Below are positions 25,910 through 33,201 of a stretch of 64,000 bases of DNA, in pieces. Position 1 is the first letter of the stretch; each line of letters starts with the position of its first letter. The notes under the pieces are model-generated. The model did not search any database and was not told the origin of the DNA. It worked only from the letters and a program-made list of their open reading frames with translations. The stretch is taken from contig NZ_CP121472.1 in the NCBI RefSeq assembly GCF_036208045.1, positions 3,297,531 through 3,361,530 on the forward strand, read 5' to 3'. This DNA comes from Thiorhodovibrio winogradskyi (lineage in GTDB: Bacteria; Pseudomonadota; Gammaproteobacteria; Chromatiales; Chromatiaceae). The translations under genes were made by a program, and so were the position numbers.

Positions 25910-26613
25910 GCGACGGGCCTCATGGTTGGATGGTGCGGGTGGCTCGCGATGCACTGCTCGGCATGGCGGCGCGACGCGCGGATGTGACGGCGCATCAGCC
26001 AGTCGGCCAGTTCGCCATCGCGTTCGGCAATGGCATCGACGATCAGGCCATGCTCTTTCAGTGCCGCGGTGGCGCGCTCGCTTTTCATGCCGAACTGGCA
26101 GCGGTACATGCGTGCAAGGTAGTAGAGATCATCGCACAGAATCGCGATCAGGCGTCTATTGCCACTGCCATGCACAATACGATAGTGAAAATCCCAGTCA
26201 CCCTCGCTTTGAAAATAGGCTTGCCAGTGGTCACGCGCGACACTGGCGCGATGCGCCTCGAGCAAGCCTTGCAGCTCGGCAATCTCGGCGTCCGTCATGG
26301 CCTCCGCCGCCAGCCGCGCCGCCAGCCCCTCCAATATCTCGCGCACCTGATAAAGCTCCACCAGCTGCTCGGCGCCAAGCGACACCACGCGCGCGCCGAC
26401 ATTGGCTCGGCGCTCCACCAGATGAGTCGCCTCCAACCGCCGCATGGCCTCGCGCAGCGGCCCGCGGCTGATCGCGAAGCGCTCCGCCAGCGAGGGCTCG
26501 CTCAGCTTGCTGCCGGGCGCGATCTCCCCCTCGACAATGGCGCGGCGAATTTGCGCGAAGACCCGGTCGGCCAGGGTGTCGCTATCAGGCGGCTTGGGAA
26601 TGGCGGCCAGCAT
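25906..26613 (-). CDS. GntR/FCD-family regulator of the methylcitrate operon
   Basis: ATG 26613 is chosen; a TTG six codons earlier would start inside a palindromic operator. The product has 235 residues. The winged HTH is [40 protein letters not shown] and [20 protein letters not shown]. The FCD ligand domain shows [36 protein letters not shown] and [13 protein letters not shown], with Asp/His residues that bind a metal in this fold. It heads the operon and overlaps prpB by four bases. It probably senses a methylcitrate-cycle intermediate and autoregulates; some proteobacteria use GntR rather than PrpR of the sigma54 type for prp genes. Confidence 0.88.
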   Translation of the reverse strand: MLAAIPKPPDSDTLADRVFAQIRRAIVEGEIAPGSKLSEPSLAERFAISRGPLREAMRRLEATHLVERRANVGARVVSLGAEQLVELYQVREILEGLAARLAAEAMTDAEIAELQGLLEAHRASVARDHWQAYFQSEGDWDFHYRIVHGSGNRRLIAILCDDLYYLARMYRCQFGMKSERATAALKEHGLIVDAIAERDGELADWLMRRHIRASRRHAEQCIASHPHHPTMRPVA

Positions 26614-26620
26614 CTGCAAT

Positions 26621-26632
26621 ATTGTCGACAAT
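26621..26632. promoter_or_regulatory. palindromic operator candidate O1 (GntR)
   Basis: ATTGTCGACAAT is a perfect 12-bp palindrome eight bases upstream of the regulator's ATG. Its form is typical of FCD-type GntR operators. A near copy lies 62 bp further upstream. Binding at this position would block translation-proximal transcription, consistent with autorepression. Confidence 0.65.
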
Positions 26633-26682
26633 TTATTAGAATCGACGAGGTTAATGCCTGCTAGACCAAGAAGTCAAGAGAT

Positions 26683-26694
26683 TATGTCGACAAT
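26683..26694. promoter_or_regulatory. palindromic operator candidate O2 (GntR)
   Basis: TATGTCGACAAT shares the TGTCGACA core with O1. The centre-to-centre distance is 62 bp, about six helical turns, which would place two bound dimers on the same DNA face. Confidence 0.6.
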
Positions 26695-26699
26695 CTGGG

Positions 26700-27014
26700 A
26701 TGATATCCGGTCGAGACGTTTAATCAGCGCATCGCCTGCTAGCCGCTGTGATTGGTACTTCGCGTTATCATTATGCGCGTCGCCTGAATTGTCCAAATTT
26801 CCTCGGCCTGATTCGCGGCAGCGCTTTGCATGGTGCCAAGCCGCAGTCAATATTCGGTCCCGCCCTTTGGTATCCGAAAATAGTACGGAACACAACGGAA
26901 AAAATATCGTCCAACGTTCGCCATGGAAGGCATGGCGCATCTCGATCCATCTCCCAAGTCACCACATCCGAGCCAGCACGCGGATGGCGGCCAGGGTCTG
27001 CCGTTCGCTCAGCA
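26700..27014. other. intergenic region, no gene recognised
   Basis: The 315 bases between the prp operators and the first remnant of the next mobile zone carry no recognisable gene, repeat or RNA. The region is less GC-rich than its surroundings. The prp promoter may lie at its left end. Confidence 0.45.
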
Positions 27015-27300
27015 ATGGGAAGCGATCAGCAAGTCGCGACCCTGGTGTTTTTCTTCACCGCACTCCAGCAGCGGGTAGAGGCCTTGAATCTTCCCGCTGA
27101 GTTCGAACAGCTGATGCACGAGCAGCTCATCCCGGCGCGTTACCTCGAGCGGGTGGCCGCCCGGCAAACCCGTGCCGAGGAGCGCCATCGGCTCGAGGCT
27201 GTCAGTGAACGCTTGCTCGCTCCCCTGCGCGCACCCGATCACCCCTTTCAGCAGCTCGATGCGGCAACCCAGGCCACCCTCGAGCAGGTTGCCGGTGACC
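27015..27300 (+). pseudogene. fragment of a transposase-like (DUF6399-type) protein
   Basis: The frame from ATG 27015 reads FFFTALQQRVEALNLPAEFE, QLMHEQLIPARYLERVAARQ and RHRLEAVSERLLAPLRAPDH. This resembles the central part of large transposase-like proteins carrying DUF6399. Both ends are missing: the frame degenerates after about 27300, before the conserved region expected next. The assignment is from memory of the family and is uncertain. Confidence 0.4.
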
Positions 27301-27348
27301 CGCCGCCGGCGCGAAGACGATGCGCGAGCCGGTTGACGAAGGTCGTAC

Positions 27349-27795
27349 TCAATCGTCCAGGCTATAGCGGTTGATCAATTCGGACAGGGGAACGGGCGGC
27401 AACGGGTTACGCTGCGAGTCGGCCCATCGCTGTTCGGCGAGCCGCAGATCGTCCATGTCATCGAGCCATTCGAGAACGGCATTGGTCGCCATGTCGGCAG
27501 GCGTCACACCATTCTCGGTGGACAAGCGCTGGAGGCGTGCGATGGCTTCATCCGGCAGTTCGATGGCGACGGCGCTCATGGATTGCACGCGGGATAAGAG
27601 GTAATCTTGGATGAGTGCGCGGCGTCGGCCTGGTTCCAGGATCGACATCCCATAAAGCAGCTCTTGCCAGGTGACGCTTGCCAGAGCCAGTGTTGACGCA
27701 TGAACCTCAAGTTTCCCCAAAACGCCAGGATTTGGCGTTTTTGCCAAGGATTCGGAGAGGACATTGGTGTCGAGCAAATAACTCAGTCGGGCCAT
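27349..27795 (-). CDS. in-frame fusion of a VapC toxin N-terminus to an RHH antitoxin
   Basis: The 148-residue frame joins two unlike parts. Residues 1-67 are the first half of a PIN-domain toxin (LSYLLDTNVLSESL with the first acidic residue, VTWQELLYGMSILEPGRRRA). From residue 73 (ATG 27577-27579) it reads as a complete RHH/RelB-type antitoxin: SAVAIELPDEAIARLQRLS, then EWLDDMDDLRLAEQRW. The PIN half lacks the other acidic residues of the nuclease site, so it should be inactive. A deletion between a vapC gene and a following antitoxin gene is the simplest origin. The antitoxin part may still be made from its own ATG. The first part overlaps the upstream antitoxin gene by 13 bp, as in normal vapBC pairs. 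Confidence 0.65.
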   Translation of the reverse strand: MARLSYLLDTNVLSESLAKTPNPGVLGKLEVHASTLALASVTWQELLYGMSILEPGRRRALIQDYLLSRVQSMSAVAIELPDEAIARLQRLSTENGVTPADMATNAVLEWLDDMDDLRLAEQRWADSQRNPLPPVPLSELINRYSLDD

Positions 27796-28103
27796 TGAAA
27801 GGGCTCCCGAATAGAACGATCACGCCACCCGTAGATCTCCTCGGGCGCCCAGTCAATCGGCTCGAAATCGGGCGCGGCGCGCATGTTCAGGACGGCGTGC
27901 CAAAAGTTCGCCGGTTCGACGGACGTTTCGACGGCGCTCGCTTGAGGAGAGCAATCTGTGAGCGGACGCACAATGACCTCCACGCGTTGATGCTCCCATT
28001 CCGGCGGCAGATCGATGCAGAGTTGTCTGGGGGCGTCGTTAATCTGGCTTTGCAGGATGGTCAAGTTTGCTTTTGCCCCATGTGTGGAATCACAACACCG
28101 CAT
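27783..28103 (-). CDS. VapB-type antitoxin, hypothetical
   Basis: The frame from ATG 28103 has 106 residues, but the TTG at 28064 gives a more natural start (LTILQSQINDAPRQLCIDLP). PPEWEHQRVEVIVRPL is typical of small antitoxins in front of PIN toxins, and the C-terminus has FEPIDWAPEEIYGWRDRSI, a toxin-binding tail. It overlaps the VapC-like frame by 13 bp. Since that toxin is truncated, this antitoxin probably has no partner here. Confidence 0.5.
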   Translation of the reverse strand: MRCCDSTHGAKANLTILQSQINDAPRQLCIDLPPEWEHQRVEVIVRPLTDCSPQASAVETSVEPANFWHAVLNMRAAPDFEPIDWAPEEIYGWRDRSIREPFQWPD

Positions 28104-28145
28104 TGAACGCTGGCACGGTGGGCGATGTTGCAGGCTGGATCCTAT

Positions 28146-28370
28146 TCAAGGCGCATGTTCCGATTTTCCCAAGTTGCCTCCCCTTGCCTTTTCGAGCAGT
28201 TCGAGCCCCCGTGCGTTCCTGCCTTGACCGCGCTGGGCACGGGTGCGGAAGTCCGCCTCGGCGGCGCGCTCATCAGGGCCGATCTTGGCCTCGATGCTCG
28301 CCTGGCAACCAAGCGCCGCGAGTTCGGCCGGCAGGATTTGTTCCATGTCGGCTTCTGCGGGAGAGGTCAT
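28146..28370 (-). CDS. small hypothetical protein
   Basis: ATG 28370 overlaps the stop of the preceding pseudogene (ATGA), suggesting an old operon. The 74-residue product starts MTSPAEADMEQILPAELAAL and continues with charged helices (DERAAEADFRTRAQRGQGRN). No known domain is recognised. It may be a leftover of the same mobile element as its neighbours. Confidence 0.35.
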   Translation of the reverse strand: MTSPAEADMEQILPAELAALGCQASIEAKIGPDERAAEADFRTRAQRGQGRNARGLELLEKARGGNLGKSEHAP

Positions 28371-28831
28371 CGGTCGCATCCTGTGTTGGTATTGCCGTCT
28401 TCATCATCCACCATCCCAACGCTGACGAACTGCGCATCGGCTAGGTGCCAGCGTTGCCCATGGCGCTCTAAGTCGCCGCGCACCAACACCGGCCACTGCT
28501 GATCATGGGCCTGAACGGCCAGGCTGTAACTGGTTTCGTCGAAGGTTGTTTGCACCGATTGAATCCTACCATCGACAACGGCCTTCAGCGTGACCCGACC
28601 TTGCGCCTCGTTCTGATCTCGCTAGAGTTGATCGATGGTTCCGAATAACTCCATGTCGGATCGCGCATGCTGGGCGCGAAAGTTCCGCCCCGCCTCGCCC
28701 AGAATCTCGGCCATGCTGGGTTGAAAACGCACGCGCTGCTGAAGTTGCGCACCTGGTCGAGTACTCGCCCAGGTCACGCCGATTTCCAGATGAACGGCAT
28801 GTTCAATGAGCTTCCTGATTAGTGAGCTTCC
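28367..28831 (-). pseudogene. hypothetical protein with in-frame stop
   Basis: On the minus strand one frame reads EHAVHLEIGVTWASTRPGAQ, FQPSMAEILGEAGRNFRAQH and DMELFGTIDQL, then TAG at 28622-28624. It continues in the same frame with GRVTLKAVVDGRIQSVQTTF, then PVLVRGDLERHGQRWHLADA, to a TGA at 28367. The protein-like character on both sides of the TAG shows one gene of about 150 codons broken by a nonsense change. No start codon precedes it after the TGA at 28832. The family is not identified. Confidence 0.6.
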
Positions 28832-28894
28832 TCAGCACCCCGAAGCCACAGCTCTGATCGCGCTCCGATTGTGGCCGCAGCCCCCCCACCCGGC

Positions 28895-29239
28895 AAAGTG
28901 CGCGCGGATACGCCACACTGAAGCAGTGAAATCACTGCAACAGGAGTGGCCCGCCCGGTTGCCCCCGGGAATGCCCGTCTGGGCAACTGGCAGCGCATCA
29001 TTGCTTGCTTGTTGGGAACCGCCAGCCGGCGTCGAGCATGTCACCATCTGGGCAGATCGGGACCACTCTGGCACAGGAGAACGGGCAGCGCGGCGATTGG
29101 CCAAGCGACTTCAGGATCTTGGCTACCTGTACCTGCCAAAATCGCGCTGCCAAGTAGCCGGCATCGATTTATTCCAAGAGGGAAAGACAGCCTCGACTGG
29201 TGCGATGTGCTGCAGGCGGAAGCATCAAGACGCAGTTGA
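28895..29239 (+). pseudogene. Toprim-domain primase fragment with frameshift
   Basis: The frame contains MPVWATGSASLLACWEPPAG, VEHVTIWADRDHSGTGERAA and RRLAKRLQDLGYLYLPKSR. The strand followed by DRD is the Toprim acidic motif of plasmid- or phage-type primases. After about 29185 the family-like ending continues in another frame (GKDSLDWCDVLQAEASRRS, stop at 29237), so a frameshift separates them. The N-terminal zinc and primase parts are absent. It is a remnant of an integrated element. Confidence 0.6.
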
Positions 29240-29824
29240 TCCAACAGCATGGGCGTCCTCGCGACGCCCCTCCAAGCCATGGATGGTCCATTCCAAGCGC
29301 TTATTCGTCACTCCCAGAGCCTGGTGTGTCAGCTCATCAATCTGAGTCGTGATGCGCTCAAAGGTTGTCCGGTTCATATAGAACGGACGTTGTCCCACAG
29401 GCTGGATCACACCACGCTGCCAACCTAGACGCTCGCGGAGCTTCCCCGCCCGCCGCAACGTCCGATCATACCGGCTCTCGGACTGGCAACGATAAGCCAC
29501 GGGCTTGAAAACCCGACAACCAAAGAACCTGTCATGCCCATAAATCAACGCCGCGGAGCGCTGGAAGTTGGGACACCGCAACGAAGGGTAGCGCCCGCCA
29601 AGCGTCCCTTGACGCCAGATAATCTCGACAGATTCAGAGTACCCCCGTCCCCAGGTAACCAACAGCTGATCGCCTCGGACAAAGATTTCGCACTCGCGTT
29701 GCAGATGCAGCCAAGACAAGCGAAGCGAACTTCCGCTGAACAGAAGCCCCTCCCGGTGAAGCAGGCGGACATCCAACTGCGGAAGATAAAGCTCTTGCGG
29801 CCAAATGCGCGGAGGAGCCATCAC
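29225..29824 (-). CDS. hypothetical protein with degenerate zinc finger
   Basis: The product has 199 residues. LGGRYPSLRCPNFQRSAALI, FFGCRVFKPVAYRCQSES, then YDRTLRRAGKLRERLGW resemble a common mobile-element protein whose zinc finger reads CPxC ... CRxC. Here the second cysteine of each pair is replaced by Phe (CPNF, CRVF), so zinc binding seems lost. The later PFYMNRTTFERITTQIDEL matches the conserved tail of that family as I remember it. The frame is intact; a diverged protein or a decaying gene are both possible. It overlaps the Toprim fragment by 15 bp. Confidence 0.5.
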   Translation of the reverse strand: MMAPPRIWPQELYLPQLDVRLLHREGLLFSGSSLRLSWLHLQRECEIFVRGDQLLVTWGRGYSESVEIIWRQGTLGGRYPSLRCPNFQRSAALIYGHDRFFGCRVFKPVAYRCQSESRYDRTLRRAGKLRERLGWQRGVIQPVGQRPFYMNRTTFERITTQIDELTHQALGVTNKRLEWTIHGLEGRREDAHAVGSTAS

Positions 29825-30083
29825 AATCCCCTATACGAAAATAGTTCGCATTTTCGCAATAGTATAGCGGATTGACCCAGCTACTGGGACAGCCGCAGTC
29901 CCGTTCCCCCTGTCTAGTACCCCTCGCAACCGCCGACCGCACAGTAGGTTCAGCGGCTGCAAAAACCCCCAGTATCCCGAATAAGACCGCACAGGAACCC
30001 CGCCAGAAGTTCCCCCAGGGTTCCCCATAATTTTCGGTTCCCCGAAAGAAACAGCCGTTTCTAGATTTTCCCTTGTAAATCAA

Positions 30084-30168
30084 TGGTGCCCGGGGCGGGA
30101 CTCGAACCCGCACAGCAAAAGCCGAGGGATTTTAAGTCCCTTGCGTCTACCAATTCCGCCACCCGGGC
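30084..30168 (-). tRNA. tRNA-Leu (anticodon TAA)
   Basis: The minus strand starts GCCCGGGTGGCGGAATTGG, with acceptor arm GCCCGGG/CCCGGGC, encoded CCA at 30084-30086 and T-loop GGTTCGAGTCC. The anticodon arm AGGGA-CTTAAAA-TCCCT gives anticodon TAA, and a long variable arm follows, as for class II tRNA-Leu. Length is 85 bases. Confidence 0.95.
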
Positions 30169-30266
30169 AGATAAGGCTAAGGAGGGGAAAGAGCGAGGAT
30201 GGAATTGATTGAGACAAAGCCCCGGAGATGGCTTGGATCGGCGCATTAGCCGACGGGGTTTGTTGT

Positions 30267-30340
30267 TGGAGGCTGAGCCCGGAATCGAACCGAGGTACAC
30301 GGCTTTGCAGGCCGCTGCATAACCACTCTGCCACTCAGCC
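30267..30340 (-). tRNA. tRNA-Cys (anticodon GCA)
   Basis: The acceptor GGCTGAG pairs with CTCAGCC, followed by T73 and an encoded CCA (30267-30269). The anticodon arm CGGC-CTGCAAA-GCCG gives GCA. U73 and anticodon GCA are identity elements of tRNA-Cys. It lies 98 bp upstream of the tRNA-Leu gene in the same direction, probably cotranscribed. Confidence 0.95.
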
Positions 30341-30430
30341 CTAATCAGGCATTGTACTAGACTGCGGGAGGCTTGTCATCGTTGAGTTTCAGTCACACAA
30401 GCGCCGGTTGAAATCGGTTGGAGCCATGCC

Positions 30431-31336
30431 TCAGCGGTTATCGATGGTCTTATTGATGTCCGCCAGTCGCTGGGCGGCCAGGCGCCCCTCGGCGGTATTG
30501 GGAAAGCGACGCATCACGGCCTGCAGCATGGCGCGGGCTTGGTCGAGGTTTCCTAGGTCGGAGTCGAGATAGCCGAGCTTGAGCATGGCGCCTGGCACCT
30601 TGGGACTGGATGGGTATTCTTGCATGAGTTGCTCGAAGGCGGCGCGAGCTTCGGGATAATCCTTGGACTGGTAGCTAATCTCGCCGAGCCAGTAGCGGCT
30701 GTTGTCGGCAAAATCGCCACGCGGATAGGTTTGCAGCAGGTTCTCGAAGGCTACCCGGGCAGCCTCGTAGTCGCGCGCTTTCAGGTGTTCAAAAGCGTCG
30801 CGATAGGCATCGCGCTCACCGCCGCCCTGGGTTTCCGGCGCGGGCAGGGCCGGCAACAGGGTATCCTCGGGCGTGAGCTCAAGATGGGTTCCAGAACTGG
30901 GGCGAGCATCAAGACCTTGCCAATTCGGGTTTGGCTCGGTATTCGGGCCGGGAACACCCAGCCAGGGCGGCGGATTTGTAACGCCGTCGGGTGACAGATG
31001 TTGGACAGGCGGATCCGGGCTCATGCCCTCGGCCATGCCGGTATTTTGGGCATCCCCTCCAGGAGAATCAGGAGACCGTCCTTGCCCCTGGCGCCGCAGT
31101 TGGAATTGCTGCTTCTCGACAATTCCGCGCAGATCCTGCACTTCCTGCTGGAGTTGCTGGATTTGCAGCAGCACGTCGGATAGGCGCTGCTCGCTGAGCA
31201 TGCGCTCAAGCTTGGCGATGCGGGCCTCGAGCATGGGGTCGGCGCTGGCCGCGTCTGACACCAAGGGGCCAAGAACGAACAGGCCGGCGGCGAGCAGACC
31301 GATGTGATATCGAGTCAAAGGATCCACCTTGATCAA
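30431..31336 (-). CDS. cpoB: Tol-Pal system protein CpoB/YbgF
   Basis: The longest frame has 301 residues from TTG 31336; TTG 31318, behind AAGGTGG, is the better-placed start. A signal peptide (GLLAAGLFVLGPLVSDAASA) leads to a coiled coil (LSDVLLQIQQLQQEVQDLRG) that trimerises, a Pro-rich linker and TPR repeats (DAFEHLKARDYEAARVAFEN, YWLGEISYQSKDYPEARAAF). This periplasmic protein links outer-membrane constriction with cell-wall synthesis in family members. It follows pal by five bases as the last gene of the tol-pal operon. Confidence 0.92.
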   Translation of the reverse strand: MIKVDPLTRYHIGLLAAGLFVLGPLVSDAASADPMLEARIAKLERMLSEQRLSDVLLQIQQLQQEVQDLRGIVEKQQFQLRRQGQGRSPDSPGGDAQNTGMAEGMSPDPPVQHLSPDGVTNPPPWLGVPGPNTEPNPNWQGLDARPSSGTHLELTPEDTLLPALPAPETQGGGERDAYRDAFEHLKARDYEAARVAFENLLQTYPRGDFADNSRYWLGEISYQSKDYPEARAAFEQLMQEYPSSPKVPGAMLKLGYLDSDLGNLDQARAMLQAVMRRFPNTAEGRLAAQRLADINKTIDNR

Positions 31337-31341
31337 TAGAT

Positions 31342-31857
31342 TCAGTAAACCAGCTCGACACGACGCGACAGCGAGTAGGCGCGCTCGCTGCTGCCGATCT
31401 CGGCCGGACGTTCCTCGCCATAGCTCAGGGTACGGATCTTCCGCGGCGACACACCCTCGGTCACGAGGAAGCTACGCACAGCGTCGGCGCGACGTTCGCC
31501 TAGCGCAAGGTTGTATTCGCGGGTGCCGCGTTCATCGGTATGACCTTCGAGCACCAGGGCCGCATCGCTGGTGCGAGCCAGGTAGTCGGCATGCGCGCGC
31601 AGCAGGTCGGCATATTTGGGATCGATGGCCGTGGCATCGTAACCAAAGTAGATGACACGTTGATACAGAGGGCTGGACGGATCATCCAACGGCGAGCCGC
31701 GGCGATCATCGATACCCGAGGTTCTGGCGCCACGCCCCATGGCATCAAGCTCGGCGCCAGTCAAGCCATCGTCGGGTTGGGTCGGCGTCGATGGACAGCC
31801 AGTGAGCAGGGGGATCAGGGTCAAGCTGGCCAGCAGACCGATCAGCGGATTTTTCAC
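31342..31857 (-). CDS. pal: peptidoglycan-associated lipoprotein Pal
   Basis: GTG 31857 is chosen because CCGGAGAAT stands just upstream and the lipoprotein signal begins there (KNPLIGLLASLTLIPLLTGC, lipobox LLTGC); a longer frame begins at 31896. The 171-residue product has an OmpA-like peptidoglycan-binding domain: YFGYDATAIDPKYADLLRAH, LEGHTDERGTREYNLALGER and RKIRTLSYGEERP. It anchors the outer membrane to the cell wall and binds TolB. Confidence 0.95.
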   Translation of the reverse strand: MKNPLIGLLASLTLIPLLTGCPSTPTQPDDGLTGAELDAMGRGARTSGIDDRRGSPLDDPSSPLYQRVIYFGYDATAIDPKYADLLRAHADYLARTSDAALVLEGHTDERGTREYNLALGERRADAVRSFLVTEGVSPRKIRTLSYGEERPAEIGSSERAYSLSRRVELVY

Positions 31858-31902
31858 GCGATTCTCCGGATTAGAGGATGTTTCAGGGTCAAACACGATC
31901 CA

Positions 31903-33189
31903 TCAGCGCAGAAAAGGCGACCAGGCGGGCTCGCGCACCTCGCCGGCATCCTGGGTCAGGCGTTGGCCCGAGCCACCGGCGATGGGCGTGACGGCCAGAA
32001 CCCCGCGGCCATTGTTTTGCGAGGCATAAATTACCATGCTGCCATTGGGCGCGAAACTGGGCGATTCATCCAGGGGCCCGCTGCTCAGCAGGCGGCGACC
32101 GCCGGCGAGTTGGTCGAAGGCGATGCGAAAGCGCCCGCCGGTGCGCGTGACCAGAGCTAGCGCGCGGCCGTTGGGGGCGACCTGGGCGGCGGCGTTGTAG
32201 TCGCCCTCGAAGCTCATCCGCTCAGCCGCGCCACCGCTGGCCGGGACACGGTAAATCTGCGGCTGGCCACCACGGTCGCTGGTGAAGAAGAGAGTGCCGC
32301 CGTCGGGTGACCAGGCCGGTTCGGTGTCGATGGCGTAGTGGTCGGTCAGACGCGTGAGTTGGCGGCTGCCGAGGTTCATCACATAGACATCTGGGTTGCC
32401 GTCTTTCGACAAGGTCATGGCCATGCGGGCGCCATCGGGGGAGAACGCCGGGGAGCCATTAAGGCCTGGAAAACTGGCGATTTTATCGCGCCTGCCGGTG
32501 GCCAGTTCCTGGACATAGATCGAGGACTGGCGATTCTCGAAGGACACATAGGCGAGCTTGCGCCCGTCCGGCGACCAGGCCGGGGACATGATGGGATCGG
32601 GTGAGTCGACAATGGTTTGAGGGTTGTAGCCATCGGCATCGGCCACCCGCAGGCTGACGCGCTCGTCCGAGGTGCCGCGCCCGGTGGAGGTGACATAGGC
32701 GATGCGGGTGGAGAAGACGCCGGGGTCGCCGGTGAGTTTCTCATAGATGGCGTCGGCGATACGGTGTGCGCTCAGGCGCAGGCTTTTTTCGCTGCCGCGC
32801 AGGCTGCTGCCGAGCAATTTTTTACCGCCATAGACATCGAACAGGCTGTAGTCGATGCGGTAACCGCCGCCCTCGGCCGGACTGATCTCGCCGATGACCA
32901 GGTTATTGGTCGCCAGCAACTCCCATTCGCGAAAATCGACTTCCTCGGCGCGGTGGGGGGTCTTGAGCATTTCCCGCGTCGGCATGGGCTTGAAGCGGCC
33001 AGTGCGGGCAAGATCGGCGGCGATGACGCTGGCGATATCGACACCGGGCTGGGCGCCCCCGACCAGGCCGAAGGGCACCACGGCGATGGGTTGGGCGCCC
33101 TCGACACCGCCGGTGATTTCAATCGTCAGGCGGGCCTGGATTGGGAGGCTGAGCAGGCACAGCAGCAGAAGGGAGAACAGACGCGGCAT
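31903..33189 (-). CDS. tolB: Tol-Pal translocation protein TolB
   Basis: A 428-residue periplasmic protein with signal peptide MPRLFSLLLLCLLSLPIQAR. The N-terminal domain (IAVVPFGLVGGAQPGVDIAS) precedes a six-bladed beta propeller with repeated SPDG motifs (SPAWSPDGRKLAYVSFENRQ, GSPAFSPDGARMAMTLSKDG, TEPAWSPDGGTLFFTSDRGG). It binds Pal and TolA during envelope constriction. It lies between tolA and pal with short gaps. Confidence 0.96.
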   Translation of the reverse strand: MPRLFSLLLLCLLSLPIQARLTIEITGGVEGAQPIAVVPFGLVGGAQPGVDIASVIAADLARTGRFKPMPTREMLKTPHRAEEVDFREWELLATNNLVIGEISPAEGGGYRIDYSLFDVYGGKKLLGSSLRGSEKSLRLSAHRIADAIYEKLTGDPGVFSTRIAYVTSTGRGTSDERVSLRVADADGYNPQTIVDSPDPIMSPAWSPDGRKLAYVSFENRQSSIYVQELATGRRDKIASFPGLNGSPAFSPDGARMAMTLSKDGNPDVYVMNLGSRQLTRLTDHYAIDTEPAWSPDGGTLFFTSDRGGQPQIYRVPASGGAAERMSFEGDYNAAAQVAPNGRALALVTRTGGRFRIAFDQLAGGRRLLSSGPLDESPSFAPNGSMVIYASQNNGRGVLAVTPIAGGSGQRLTQDAGEVREPAWSPFLR

Positions 33190-33201
33190 GATCGCGAATT
33201 C

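Noticed and set aside
28806-29345. A complete 179-residue plus-strand gene
   Set aside because: Only the central Toprim part looks like protein; the end of the domain lies in another frame, so it is a broken remnant.
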